This document shows, piece by piece, positions 28,408 through 37,610 of a stretch of 63,769 nucleotides of DNA. Below the pieces are notes generated by a model. The model saw nothing but the letters and a program-made list of their open reading frames with translations. It had not been told where the DNA came from and searched no databases. The stretch lies in contig JAKSRB010000003.1 of assembly GCA_024403825.1 (NCBI GenBank), positions 1-63,769 of the forward strand. Reading direction: 5' to 3'. Numbering within the stretch: position 1 is the first letter of the stretch; each line of letters starts with the position of its first letter. A program made the translations under genes and the position numbers. Origin of the DNA: Ruminococcus sp. Lineage in GTDB: Bacteria > Bacillota > Clostridia > Oscillospirales > Acutalibacteraceae.

Positions 28408-28629
28408 TTTATATCCCCCTATAATATTTTTATAAATTTTAATAAAGTCCATAAATAAGCAATAAAAAAAGAACCTGCATATTCCTTTTTATAAATTGTA
28501 AAATAATATATGCCAATATCATCATATTAAGCAACAAAAGCTTTTACCCACATATTATACAACAAACAAAAAAACATTTCAATAGGTTATACAATTTTTT
28601 CACAAAAATAAATCAAAATTTGTAAATAC

Positions 28630-31600
28630 TTATTTTATTGCAACATTTTTATCTCCAAGCTGATATTTTAATTCCTTTATCATAACATCATTAATATCAA
28701 CCCACATATTTACAGGTGCTTTTACCTGCTTTTTAGAGTTTTCAAGATAAAATATTACAGGTGTTCTGCCCTCAAAAATATCAAGAACTCTTTTTGCTCT
28801 GAAATATAACTCTGTATTCAAATCGTCAATTTTAAGATACAATGCTGAATGTTGAGAAGCCTTGTTAGTAGTTATAATGTTCGGCTCAATTTTTATATCC
28901 TTGCACTCATCATTATTTCTTGCATTTTCTATTGTGTCACAGATAATTTTAGGTTCTTCATTTTCCTTAAAATTAAGCGAACCTCTGATTATTACAACAT
29001 TTCCATCATTCAGAAATACCGCAAATCTATCATAAACATTAGGAAATACAACTATTTCTATTGAACCATACCTATCATTAATCTCAACAAATGCCATTAG
29101 TTTATTATTTTTTGTGAGCTGAGTTTTAGTCTTTGAAATTATTCCTACAACTGTCACCTTTTTTCCGTCATGATAATAATTATTTTCATTAATTAAAATA
29201 TTACCAATTCGGTCTGCTCTCACAATCATTGAAAATTTTTCATAATCTTCCATAGGATGACCGCTCAGATACATTCCAGCTATTTCATTTTCCATATGCA
29301 ATAATTCTCGCTTAGAAAATTCACTTACATCAGGAAGCTTCGGTTCAGCAGAAGCTTTATTTATCATATCTCCGCCAAGCTCAAAAAATGACATCTGACC
29401 ACTTGCATTGTGTCTTGTTTCATAATCCAAGTCATCAAGCACGCTTTTCATAACAAACAACAGTTGCCTGCGATTTGCCCCCATATTATCAAAGGCACCG
29501 CATTTTATCAGGCTTTCTATCGCCCTTATGTTCATATTTCTGCCAAAATTTCTCTTACAGAAATCATAAAATGATTTATACGGCTTTCCAATTCTGTTTG
29601 CAATAATTCCGTCAATAAACTGTCTGCCAAGATTTTTAATTGCAAGCAGTCCATATCTGATATTTCCGCCAACTACAGAAAAACCAAGATTACTTTCGTT
29701 TACGCTCGGTGGCAATACCTTTATTCCAAGTCTTTTACATTCATTAATATATACCGCCATTTTATTCTGATTATCAAGCACGCTTGATAACAATGCTGCC
29801 ATATATTCATTCGGATAATAGCATTTCAACCAAGCTGTTTTATATGATACCGTAGCATATGCGGCTGCATGAGATTTATTAAACGCATATGAAGCAAAGC
29901 TTTCAATTTCATCATATATCAAATTAGCTGTTACAGCATCTACTCCCCTGCGTAAACAGCCTTCAACGATTATTTCGTCACCCTCAACAAGACCATTAAT
30001 AAATATCTGCCGTTCCTGCTCCATTACTGCGTGCTTTTTCTTACTCATTGCTCGTCTTACAATATCCGCTCTGCCAAGACTATAGCCTGCAAGCTTTCTG
30101 AAAATCTGCATTACCTGTTCCTGATATACTATACAGCCATATGTAACCTCAAGAATATCCTTTAGCAATGGATGCTTATACCTTATATGTGACGGATTAT
30201 GACGGCAATCTATATATGTTGGAATACTGTCCATAGGTCCCGGACGATACAAGGAAACAACCGCAACTAAATCTTCAATGCTTTCTGGTTTTAGCTGAGT
30301 AAGTACATTTCTTATTCCTGCACTTTCAAACTGAAATACTCCGTCAGTATAGCCCTTTGAAATCATTTCAAATACTTTTTTATCATTTTCCTTAATATCA
30401 TCCGAATTATAATTCGGATAATTATGCTTTATCAGCTTTTCGGCATCTGAAATAACTGTAAGATTTCTTAACCCCAGAAAATCCATTTTTAACAAACCAA
30501 GCTCTTCAAGGGTAGTCATCGTAAACTGGGTTACAACATTATCGTCATTTTTTGAAAGCGGAACATAATCAGAAACTGGCTTATCTGTAATTACAACACC
30601 TGCGGCATGCATTGTGGCATGGCGTGGCATACCCTCAATTTCTTTTGCAATGTCAAGCAGCTGTCTTGTCTGCTCATCATTATTATATGCCGCTGCAAGC
30701 TCAGAGCTTAATTTCATAGCCTTGTCAATGGTGATATTTAATTCCATTGGCACAAGCTTTGCTATTGAATCTACGGTTGCATATGGTATTGCCAATGCTC
30801 TGCCGACATCTCGAATTGCACCTCTTGCCGCCATTGTACCAAATGAAATAATCTGAGCTACTCTGTCCTCACCATATTTCCTGACAACATAATCAATAAC
30901 CTCTCCTCTGCGTTCCTTACAGAAATCTATATCAAAATCAGGCATACTGACACGCTCAGGATTTAAAAATCTTTCAAAAAGCAAATCATATTTTATTGGG
31001 TCAACCGCAGTAATTCCTATGCAATAGGCACACAACGAGCCTGCTCCCGAACCTCTGCCAGGACCTACAGGTATTCCGTTTGATTTAGCATACTGCACAA
31101 AGTCATTTACTATAAGATAGTAATCAACAAATCCCATTTTTGAAACAACACTTATTTCATATTCCAGACGGTCTATTAAAGATTTGTCAGGATTATTTCC
31201 ATAATGCTTATATAATCCCTTATAGCAGTTTCTCCTGAAATATTCAAGGTGACTTTCATTATTCGGAACATCAAATCGTGGCAGCTTGCGTACTCCAAAT
31301 TCAAAATCAACATTGCATCTTTTTGCTATTTCATAAGTATTATCAAATGCCTTCTGATACTCAGGCATTGTAGAACGCATTTCTTCTTCTGTTTTCAGAT
31401 AAAACTCATTTGTTTTAAACTCCATTTTATCTTCATCATTTATAGTTCTGTTAGTCTGAATACAAAGCAGAATGTTATGAATTGAATGGTCCTTTTTATC
31501 TATATAATGGCTGTCGTTTGTTGCAACTGTTTCTACACCAATTTCATTTGCTATACGCACAAGGCTTGGCAATATTTTTTTCTGTTCCTCGATATTATGA

Positions 31601-32124
31601 TTTTGTAATTCTATAAAAAAATTATCCTTACCAAAAAGGTCACGATAATATTCAGCCTTTTTCTTAGCTGATGAATATTCACCGTCAAGAAGCTTTTGAG
31701 GTATTTCTCCTGCAAGACAGGCTGATAAACAAATTAAACCCTCGTGATACTGTTCAAGCAATTCATCATCTATTCTCGGTTTTGAATAAAATCCCTCAGT
31801 AAATCCCTTTGAAACAAGCTTGATTAAATTCTGATAGCCTGTATTATTCTCACAAAGCAACACCATATGATAATATCTTTCATATGATGATGTTTTGTCA
31901 AAACGGGATTGCGGTGCAACATAAACCTCACAACCAATAATCGGCTTTATTCCCTCTTTTTTACATGCTCTGTAAAAATCAATTACTCCATACATTACGC
32001 CATGGTCAGTAATCGCCAGAGAATCAAAGCCTTTTTCCTTTGCACTATGAGCAAGCCTGCTTATACGGCACGCACCGTCAAGCAGGCTGTATTCTGTATG
32101 TACATGTAAATGTGTAAAAGCCAT
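28630..32124 (-). CDS. dnaE: DNA polymerase III subunit alpha, DnaE type
   Basis: An 1164-residue replicative C-family polymerase. It has the N-terminal PHP domain (HVHTEYSLLDGACR), palm catalytic acidics in PDFDIDFCKERR near 400, finger and thumb regions (VYQEQVMQIFRKLAGYS), a helix-hairpin-helix region, and a C-terminal OB fold near 985-1060. In Clostridia DnaE usually works beside PolC, which is not in this window. It starts two bases after xseA ends, behind GGTGAG, in the nusB-xseA-dnaE unit. Confidence 0.96.
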   Translation of the reverse strand: MAFTHLHVHTEYSLLDGACRISRLAHSAKEKGFDSLAITDHGVMYGVIDFYRACKKEGIKPIIGCEVYVAPQSRFDKTSSYERYYHMVLLCENNTGYQNLIKLVSKGFTEGFYSKPRIDDELLEQYHEGLICLSACLAGEIPQKLLDGEYSSAKKKAEYYRDLFGKDNFFIELQNHNIEEQKKILPSLVRIANEIGVETVATNDSHYIDKKDHSIHNILLCIQTNRTINDEDKMEFKTNEFYLKTEEEMRSTMPEYQKAFDNTYEIAKRCNVDFEFGVRKLPRFDVPNNESHLEYFRRNCYKGLYKHYGNNPDKSLIDRLEYEISVVSKMGFVDYYLIVNDFVQYAKSNGIPVGPGRGSGAGSLCAYCIGITAVDPIKYDLLFERFLNPERVSMPDFDIDFCKERRGEVIDYVVRKYGEDRVAQIISFGTMAARGAIRDVGRALAIPYATVDSIAKLVPMELNITIDKAMKLSSELAAAYNNDEQTRQLLDIAKEIEGMPRHATMHAAGVVITDKPVSDYVPLSKNDDNVVTQFTMTTLEELGLLKMDFLGLRNLTVISDAEKLIKHNYPNYNSDDIKENDKKVFEMISKGYTDGVFQFESAGIRNVLTQLKPESIEDLVAVVSLYRPGPMDSIPTYIDCRHNPSHIRYKHPLLKDILEVTYGCIVYQEQVMQIFRKLAGYSLGRADIVRRAMSKKKHAVMEQERQIFINGLVEGDEIIVEGCLRRGVDAVTANLIYDEIESFASYAFNKSHAAAYATVSYKTAWLKCYYPNEYMAALLSSVLDNQNKMAVYINECKRLGIKVLPPSVNESNLGFSVVGGNIRYGLLAIKNLGRQFIDGIIANRIGKPYKSFYDFCKRNFGRNMNIRAIESLIKCGAFDNMGANRRQLLFVMKSVLDDLDYETRHNASGQMSFFELGGDMINKASAEPKLPDVSEFSKRELLHMENEIAGMYLSGHPMEDYEKFSMIVRADRIGNILINENNYYHDGKKVTVVGIISKTKTQLTKNNKLMAFVEINDRYGSIEIVVFPNVYDRFAVFLNDGNVVIIRGSLNFKENEEPKIICDTIENARNNDECKDIKIEPNIITTNKASQHSALYLKIDDLNTELYFRAKRVLDIFEGRTPVIFYLENSKKQVKAPVNMWVDINDVMIKELKYQLGDKNVAIK

Positions 32125-32126
32125 TT

Positions 32127-33341
32127 TTACTCACCTATACATTTAGCATTTATTTTTCCGTCCGCAAATTCAAGTGTAAATTCATCATCAACCTTTAGCT
32201 TTTTTGCAGAATTTATCGCTTTACCGTTCTTTTCAGCAATAGCGTACCCTCTTGCAAGAACAGAAACAGGGTTTAAGGCATTTAAGCTTGTGGCTGAATT
32301 TTTTAATTGATTTTCCTTTTCAGAAATTAATTCGTACATATATCCTTGAAAATATGCAAGATAATCATTCAGCTTATGCTCAAATTCTCGCATATTCGCT
32401 GTAGGAGATACAACAGCCACTCTGCTTTTAAGCTCGGAAAGATTTTTTGAACACGAATTTATTTTCAAATCAAGCATAGAGCTTATATACTGATACTGAG
32501 TATTGTAGTTTTCAAGAAGCTCAGATTTATCAGGCACCGCCAATTCAGCAGCAGCTGAGGGTGTTGGAGCACGCAAGTCAGATACAAAATCACATATTGT
32601 AAAATCAGTTTCATGACCTACAGCAGAAATCACCGGAATTTTGCAATTATAAATTGCATATGCAAGCTCTTCGCTATTAAACGCCCACAAATCCTCTATT
32701 GAACCTCCGCCCCTACCGATTATTATAACATCGCAGGCATTATTTTCATCTAAAGTTCTGACCGCCTCAACAAGCTGTTTGGGTGCATTTTCTCCCTGTA
32801 CAAGAACAGGGCAAAGCACAACATCTATACAAGGAAATCTTCTGTAAAGTATATTTTTTATATCCTGTACAGCAGCACCTGTCGGAGAGGTTATAACACC
32901 CACAGTCTTTGGAAACTCTGGAACAGGCTTTTTGTGTTTACTATCAAACAAGCCTTTATCTTCCAAAGATTTTTTCAACTGATCATAAGCAATGGTCAGA
33001 GAACCAATTCCGTCAGGCTGCATATCTTCAATATAAAGCTGATACTGTCCTGACGGCTCATATAACGCAACTCTGCCACGACATATAACCTTCATACCGT
33101 TCTGTGGCTTAAATTTCAATCTGCAAGCATTTCCTGCAAACATAACAGCTTTAATAATTGATTTTTCATCTTTTAACGAAAGATAGATATGACCACTTTT
33201 GTAATGGTCAGTAAGGTTAGAAATCTCACCTGTTAAAAAAACAAAATTCAGACGAGAATCATTTTCAATAATTGATTTAATATAAAAATTAAGCTGAGAA
33301 ACCGAAAGAATTTTTGGTTTAGTAAATTCAGGTGTGTACAT
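32127..33341 (-). CDS. xseA: Exodeoxyribonuclease VII large subunit
   Basis: A 404-residue catalytic subunit degrading single-stranded DNA. It has an N-terminal OB fold (LSVSQLNFYIKSIIEND), the conserved core VGVITSPTGAAVQDI and GRGGGSIEDLW with SAVGHETDFTICD, and a coiled C-terminal arm. ATG 33341 lies behind AGGAAG and overlaps the preceding gene by 14 bases; an earlier in-frame ATG lacks a site. The partner xseB, normally directly after xseA, is missing; dnaE follows instead. Confidence 0.95.
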   Translation of the reverse strand: MYTPEFTKPKILSVSQLNFYIKSIIENDSRLNFVFLTGEISNLTDHYKSGHIYLSLKDEKSIIKAVMFAGNACRLKFKPQNGMKVICRGRVALYEPSGQYQLYIEDMQPDGIGSLTIAYDQLKKSLEDKGLFDSKHKKPVPEFPKTVGVITSPTGAAVQDIKNILYRRFPCIDVVLCPVLVQGENAPKQLVEAVRTLDENNACDVIIIGRGGGSIEDLWAFNSEELAYAIYNCKIPVISAVGHETDFTICDFVSDLRAPTPSAAAELAVPDKSELLENYNTQYQYISSMLDLKINSCSKNLSELKSRVAVVSPTANMREFEHKLNDYLAYFQGYMYELISEKENQLKNSATSLNALNPVSVLARGYAIAEKNGKAINSAKKLKVDDEFTLEFADGKINAKCIGE

Positions 33342-34272
33342 TTTTAAACTTCCTGTAAGTAAGATAAGCAATACCTGCGGCATTGTCGGTAGAAAATGAC
33401 GGCTCAGCAAATACTGCATTGAATTTTTGTGTAAAGGAATTTTTAATAATACTGTTTGACATCACACCGCCTGCATACAAAACAGGAAGTCTGCCAAATT
33501 TCTCAAACAGCCTTTTAGTCATAAGTGAGAGTGTACTTTCTATGTATTTCAAACAGTATGAGGCAACATATTCCGCACTCTTATTATTTTCAATCAGTTT
33601 TCGGCATTGGTTTTCAATTCCACTCAGACAGCAATCTGCACCCTTTAATGTAGGTCTGACAATAATTTTTTCCTGATTTTTCAAAGCAAGCTTTTCAAGC
33701 TCTGCTCCGCAAGGAAATTTAAGCCCAAGCATTAAACCTACTCTGTCAACCGCCTGACCAGCATTCAAATCAAGTGTTTTTGCCACTAATTCAAGCGAAA
33801 AGGCCGTATCATATCCCTGTGCCATAACTGCCTCAGTAGTACCACCACTTATATGAAATGCCAAAAAATTTTTCTTAAAAAGGTCATCACGCTTTGATGA
33901 ATATAAAACGGCAGAGATATGCCCCTCCTGATGTGAAAATGAAAACAAAGGAACATTCAAAGCAGAAGAAAGTATATGTGCAGAATTTTGACCGACCGTA
34001 AAACAAGGCATATATGAACCTTCTACAGGACGAGGACGAACAGAAACACCTATCGCTTTAATTTCAGATGTATCAACATTTTTTACAAGCTCTTCAAAAA
34101 GTATATGAAGCTGTTGAGTGTGATGAAACACCGCATCACTCTGTCTTAGTCCAAGCTGACCTGATTTTACCGGCAAAAGCTTTTTCTGTTGTAGCATTTC
34201 GCCTGTTTCTGAATTGTAAAGTGCCGTAGAAGTGGTATAATTTGAAGTATCAATTCCAAGAAAAAGGCTCAT
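33328..34272 (-). CDS. TsaD/Kae1-like paralogue (M22 glycoprotease family)
   Basis: A 314-residue ASKHA-fold protein of the TsaD family: GIDTSNYTTSTALY at the N-terminus, metal-type HQEGH near 120, an AFHISGGTTEAV phosphate motif, and LYAGGVMSN at the end. The divergent sequence and location between nusB and xseA match a Clostridia paralogue rather than housekeeping TsaD, whose HMEGHL-type motif is more conserved. Its function is unknown; it may or may not work with TsaB and TsaE from 8-9.4 kb. It overlaps nusB by four bases. Confidence 0.8.
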   Translation of the reverse strand: MSLFLGIDTSNYTTSTALYNSETGEMLQQKKLLPVKSGQLGLRQSDAVFHHTQQLHILFEELVKNVDTSEIKAIGVSVRPRPVEGSYMPCFTVGQNSAHILSSALNVPLFSFSHQEGHISAVLYSSKRDDLFKKNFLAFHISGGTTEAVMAQGYDTAFSLELVAKTLDLNAGQAVDRVGLMLGLKFPCGAELEKLALKNQEKIIVRPTLKGADCCLSGIENQCRKLIENNKSAEYVASYCLKYIESTLSLMTKRLFEKFGRLPVLYAGGVMSNSIIKNSFTQKFNAVFAEPSFSTDNAAGIAYLTYRKFKNVHT

Positions 34273-34715
34273 TTTTTATTTGCCTCTGCCTGATAATCAC
34301 GATTAAATGAACCAAGAATACCATTAATAAATTTATTTTCATCAATAGTATATTTTTTAGCAAGCTCAACAGCCTCGCTTATTGCAACGCTGTCAGGAAC
34401 ATTGTCAACATATTTAATTTCATAAATCGCAAGACGCAAAATTGCAAGTGAAGGCTTTGAAATTCTTGATAAGGACCAACCCTTTTTCAAATATTTTTTA
34501 ATATCCTCATCAATTTCAGCCTCTTTATCTTCAATAGCGGTTACAACTGCCTGAGCATATGCACAGACACCGCCTATAAACATTTCGCTGTGTTCATCAA
34601 TAGTCATTTCAAGAGGCTCATCATCAAAGGACTTTGAAAACAACAGCATAAAAGCCTGTTCTCTTGCCTCGCTCCTTGTAAGATTGACATATTCTTTTTC
34701 ATTTAAAAAACTCAT
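34269..34715 (-). CDS. nusB: Transcription antitermination factor NusB
   Basis: A 148-residue all-helical protein that binds boxA RNA with NusE (S10) in rRNA antitermination. Conserved parts include the N-terminal LTRSEAREQAFMLLF, ILRLAIYEI near 95 and SEAVELAKKY near 115. ATG 34715 follows AGGTATTATA. It heads the unit with the TsaD paralogue, xseA and dnaE. Confidence 0.94.
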   Translation of the reverse strand: MSFLNEKEYVNLTRSEAREQAFMLLFSKSFDDEPLEMTIDEHSEMFIGGVCAYAQAVVTAIEDKEAEIDEDIKKYLKKGWSLSRISKPSLAILRLAIYEIKYVDNVPDSVAISEAVELAKKYTIDENKFINGILGSFNRDYQAEANKK

Positions 34716-34815
34716 TATAATACCTGCTTTTCAAAGTATTTTCAGCATAATTATAACATAGCTTTAAAAAAATGTAAACATAAATAAAACAAATGACAGG
34801 ACAAAAACCTTATTG

Positions 34816-34844
34816 TTGCAAATAAGTCTTTTTTGTGTTAAAAT
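34816..34844 (+). promoter_or_regulatory. hisH-hisF promoter
   Basis: TTGCAA (34816-34821) and TAAAAT (34839-34844) are 17 bp apart, about 30 bases upstream of the hisH start. No T-box or his attenuator is visible. Confidence 0.7.
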
Positions 34845-34875
34845 ATTAGCAAAGAAAAATATGGGAGTGAAATTA

Positions 34876-35493
34876 ATGATTGCTATAATTGACTATGGTG
34901 CAGGAAATATCCAAAGTGTTAATAAAGCATTAAAATATATTAATTGTGATACTATTGTAACTAATGATAAAAATATCATAATGAAGGCTGACGGTGCAAT
35001 TCTTCCAGGAGTTGGCTCCTTTGGTGATACAGTAGATACAATGACAAAAATTGGTATAAAGGATACAATTATTGATTATACAAAAACAGGAAAACCTTTT
35101 TTAGGTATTTGTCTTGGCTTACAGCTTTTGTTTCCGTCATCTGAGGAAAGCCCAGAGGCTGAGGGACTTGGTATATTTAATGGTACAATAAAAAAAATCC
35201 CCAATGGTGAGGGATTAAAAATTCCACATATGGGCTGGAACAGCTTAAATATACTCAAAAATGACGGAATTTTCAAAGGGATTTCCGGTTCACCTTATGT
35301 ATATTTCGTACATTCTTATTATCTCGATGCAAGCGATAAAAATATAGTATCTGCCCAGACAGAGTATGGTGTAAAAATTGATGCATCAGTTGCAAGCAAT
35401 AATATATTTGCAACTCAGTTTCATCCTGAAAAAAGCGGTGAAACAGGATTAAAAATTCTTAGGAATTTTGCAGATATTGTAAAGGAGGGTTAA
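34876..35493 (+). CDS. hisH: Imidazole glycerol phosphate synthase glutaminase subunit
   Basis: A 205-residue class I glutaminase passing ammonia to HisF. Nucleophile Cys is in GICLGLQLLF near residue 80; the catalytic His-Glu pair is FHPEKSG near 188. ATG 34876 follows GGGAGTG; the longer upstream frame has no site. It is paired with hisF three bases downstream. No other his genes are in this window, and hisA does not separate the pair. Confidence 0.95.
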   Translation: MIAIIDYGAGNIQSVNKALKYINCDTIVTNDKNIIMKADGAILPGVGSFGDTVDTMTKIGIKDTIIDYTKTGKPFLGICLGLQLLFPSSEESPEAEGLGIFNGTIKKIPNGEGLKIPHMGWNSLNILKNDGIFKGISGSPYVYFVHSYYLDASDKNIVSAQTEYGVKIDASVASNNIFATQFHPEKSGETGLKILRNFADIVKEG

Positions 35494-35496
35494 AAA

Positions 35497-36252
35497 ATGT
35501 ATGCTAAAAGAATAATTCCTTGTCTTGATGTAAAAAACGGACGAGTAGTAAAAGGAATGAGCTTTGTAAACCTTGTAGATGCAGGAGATCCTGTAGAATG
35601 TGCAAAACAGTATGATAAGCAAGGAGCAGACGAGCTTGTTTTTCTTGATATAACAGCCTCAAGCGACTCACGCAATATAACTATAGATATGGTAGAAAAG
35701 GTTGCAAATACAATATTTATCCCCTTTACAGTAGGCGGAGGAATAAGAAGTGTAGATGATTTCAATGCACTTCTCAGAGCAGGAGCTGATAAAGTATCAG
35801 TTAATTCTGCGGCAGTACATAGACCAGAGCTTATCAGCGAGGCCGCATACAAATTCGGAAGTCAATGCGTTGTTGCGGCAATAGATGCAAAACGCAGTAA
35901 GGACGGCTGGGAAGTTTACATAAATGGTGGCAGAAAGCCAATGGGATTAGATGCAGTTGAATGGGCAGTAAAATGTGAACAGCTCGGTGCAGGAGAAATA
36001 CTGCTTACCAGTATGGACGAGGACGGACAGAAAAACGGCTATGACATAGAGCTTACAAAAGCAGTATCAGAAAGGGTAAATATACCTGTTATAGCCAGCG
36101 GAGGAGCAGGAGCATTGGAGCATTTTTATGATGCATTTACAAAAGGCAAAGCAGATGCAGTATTGGCGGCATCACTCTTCCATTTTGGAGAAATTCCAAT
36201 ACCTGAGCTTAAAAAATATCTCAATGAAAATAATATTCCTGTTAGAATTTGA
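35497..36252 (+). CDS. hisF: Imidazole glycerol phosphate synthase cyclase subunit
   Basis: A 251-residue TIM barrel that cyclises PRFAR with ammonia to IGP and AICAR. The N-terminal [15 protein letters not shown] holds the catalytic Asp near 11. FTVGGGIRS and [13 protein letters not shown] are the phosphate-binding loops. The product AICAR re-enters purine synthesis, encoded at 1-7.6 kb. It follows hisH at three bases and ends before a strong terminator. Confidence 0.96.
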   Translation: MYAKRIIPCLDVKNGRVVKGMSFVNLVDAGDPVECAKQYDKQGADELVFLDITASSDSRNITIDMVEKVANTIFIPFTVGGGIRSVDDFNALLRAGADKVSVNSAAVHRPELISEAAYKFGSQCVVAAIDAKRSKDGWEVYINGGRKPMGLDAVEWAVKCEQLGAGEILLTSMDEDGQKNGYDIELTKAVSERVNIPVIASGGAGALEHFYDAFTKGKADAVLAASLFHFGEIPIPELKKYLNENNIPVRI

Positions 36253-36316
36253 TTTAAATTTTTTAGAATAAATCTCAAAGCTTTCAGTTGACACAACAAA
36301 TTAATAGCTAAAATTA

Positions 36317-36355
36317 AAGCCTGTTTCACTAACGAATAATGAAACAGGCTTTTTT
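36317..36355. terminator. Bidirectional terminator between hisF and tRNA-Arg
   Basis: A 12-bp perfect stem (AAGCCTGTTTCA and its complement) with an 11-base loop is followed on plus by TTTTTT. On minus it begins immediately after the encoded CCA of the tRNA. Confidence 0.88.
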
Positions 36356-36431
36356 GGCGTCCCTGATTGGATTTGAACCAACGGCGTTTCGCTTAGGAGG
36401 CGAACCCTCTATCCAGCTGAGGTACAGAGAC
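36355..36431 (-). tRNA. tRNA-Arg(CCT)
   Basis: The minus strand folds as a complete tRNA. Acceptor GTCTCTG pairs with CAGGGAC, the D-arm has the AGCTGGATA loop, and the anticodon loop CTCCTAA gives anticodon CCT (reads AGG). The T-loop is TTCAAAT, the discriminator G, and CCA is encoded. Length is 77 nt. Confidence 0.95.
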
Positions 36432-36450
36432 TTATTTTCAGTATGTTAAT

Positions 36451-36479
36451 ATTCTATATTAAAAACGAGCTTTTGTCAA
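36451..36479 (-). promoter_or_regulatory. tRNA-Arg promoter
   Basis: On minus, consensus -35 TTGACA (36479-36474) and -10 TAGAAT (36456-36451) have a 17-bp spacer, about 20 bases upstream of the tRNA 5' end. Confidence 0.8.
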
Positions 36480-36491
36480 GAATAAATATTT

Positions 36492-36532
36492 AAGGCTGTA
36501 AATGAAGCTTTATATCCCCCATCCACAGCCTT
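36492..36532 (-). terminator. Terminator after the six-span membrane protein gene
   Basis: AAGGCTGT/ACAGCCTT form an 8-bp stem with a 25-base loop, 24 bases past the stop codon. The minus tail is AAATATTTATTC, so it is only moderately U-rich. Confidence 0.5.
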
Positions 36533-36555
36533 AAATCTGTATTAGAAAATTTACT

Positions 36556-37215
36556 TTATTTATTCTTTTTGTATTCTGCCCCTGAAAGCTTTCGATTAAG
36601 CAAACGCAAAATTAAATTTACGATAAATGCTAAAAACAAAATTACTGCAAACCAGATAACAGACATTATTATACTTTGTTCGTAAACATGTAAAAACGGA
36701 TATGGTCCATATATTACCTTAGTAATGTTTAATATCACCGCAATTATTGCATACAACAATGTTGGTGCAGTTCCAATGATTGAATGTTTTATATTGTAAT
36801 TGTGTATTGGTTCAAAAAATATAAATGATACTATGGATAAAATCGGACATAAAGTATGAAAGTATAATAAATCATACTTAAATAGCATATGTACATATCC
36901 ATCTTCATGTGTCGGTGCAAGAACTGTTATTACAATTAAAAAGGTTACTGCAAGACAGGTTACAATTAGAAATTTTAACAAGCTAACCCATCGAGGTATT
37001 ACATTTGCATCTTCTTTTTGAATTGCTTTTACTAAGAAAGGAATAAATATCGCACTTGCAATAAGTGAGCATATATTACTATCATTAGTATAAAATACCG
37101 TCAATTCTGAACCATATCTTCCTATTGCTATTATTAATCCGATAAATTCTAATATTACAATAAGAATATTTAATACAAGTGCTATTTTTAATCGTTTTTT
37201 TACTGTTTTTGTCAT
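36556..37215 (-). CDS. Six-helix membrane protein, Pr6Pr / AIG1-like
   Basis: A 219-residue protein with six predicted membrane helices and a basic C-terminus. FYTNDSNI after the first helix pair and YFHTLCPILS in the middle resemble the Pr6Pr/FAR-17a-AIG1 fold, whose eukaryotic members are Thr/His hydrolases of fatty-acid esters. The corresponding Thr and His are both present, but that function is not shown for bacterial relatives. ATG 37215 follows GGGAGATG. It appears monocistronic. Fold assignment is by motif resemblance only. Confidence 0.6.
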   Translation of the reverse strand: MTKTVKKRLKIALVLNILIVILEFIGLIIAIGRYGSELTVFYTNDSNICSLIASAIFIPFLVKAIQKEDANVIPRWVSLLKFLIVTCLAVTFLIVITVLAPTHEDGYVHMLFKYDLLYFHTLCPILSIVSFIFFEPIHNYNIKHSIIGTAPTLLYAIIAVILNITKVIYGPYPFLHVYEQSIIMSVIWFAVILFLAFIVNLILRLLNRKLSGAEYKKNK

Positions 37216-37316
37216 ACTATATCATCTCCCTACTTATATTATCATATTATTGCATTTTGAACAAGCAAATTCTTGCCAAATTTCTTTTATTATTGTATAA
37301 TACTATAAAAAGAGTA

Positions 37317-37348
37317 AAGCCGTATTCCTCTTTTGAGAAATACGGCTT
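37317..37348 (-). terminator. Terminator after the N/Q-rich small gene
   Basis: A perfect 10-bp stem AAGCCGTATT/AATACGGCTT with a 12-base loop is followed on minus by TACTCTTTTTATAG. It lies 16 bases past the small gene's stop codon. Confidence 0.8.
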
Positions 37349-37363
37349 ACAGCAGAGCATCAA

Positions 37364-37555
37364 TTATCTATTTGATGGGCAATTATTTTTGTTCTGATTG
37401 TTCTGCTGGTTCTTGTTCTGGTTGTTGTTCTGACTGTTCTGCTGGTTCTGATTGTTGTTCTGATTCTGGCTGTTCTGCTGATTCTTGTTCTGATTGCTGT
37501 TCTGCTGGTTTTTGTTCTGATTGTTGTTCTGACTCTGGTTCTGGTTAAAGTTCAT
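37364..37555 (-). CDS. Small Asn/Gln-rich low-complexity protein
   Basis: A 63-residue protein in which 49 residues are Asn (30) or Gln (19), with scattered Ser and Lys. It ends in NNCPSNR and has a single Cys. The composition arises from short AAC/CAG-type repeats. The translation start is unusually strong: AAGGAGGTG six bases before ATG 37555, and a good terminator follows, so this is a real gene and not a repeat artefact. It has no membrane helix or signal peptide. Q/N-rich proteins include gamma-type small acid-soluble spore proteins and prion-like sequences; neither identity is proven. The opposite strand's Cys/Ser-rich frame has no ribosome site. Confidence 0.75.
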   Translation of the reverse strand: MNFNQNQSQNNNQNKNQQNSNQNKNQQNSQNQNNNQNQQNSQNNNQNKNQQNNQNKNNCPSNR

Positions 37556-37610
37556 TTGTAACACCTCCTTGACGATATTTATTATTAACTGAAATTACGG
37601 TAATATACAT

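Noticed and set aside
28408-28629. T-box or S-box upstream of the ABC importer
   Set aside because: No AGGGTGGNACCGCG-type antiterminator and no specifier stem.
37333-37548. Plus-strand Cys/Ser-rich frame opposite the N/Q-rich gene
   Set aside because: It is the antisense of the CAG/AAC-type repeats, has no ribosome site, and is crossed by the minus-strand terminator.
37364-37555. CRISPR or tandem-repeat array
   Set aside because: The short repeats are contiguous codon repeats without spacers, inside a frame with a strong ribosome site.
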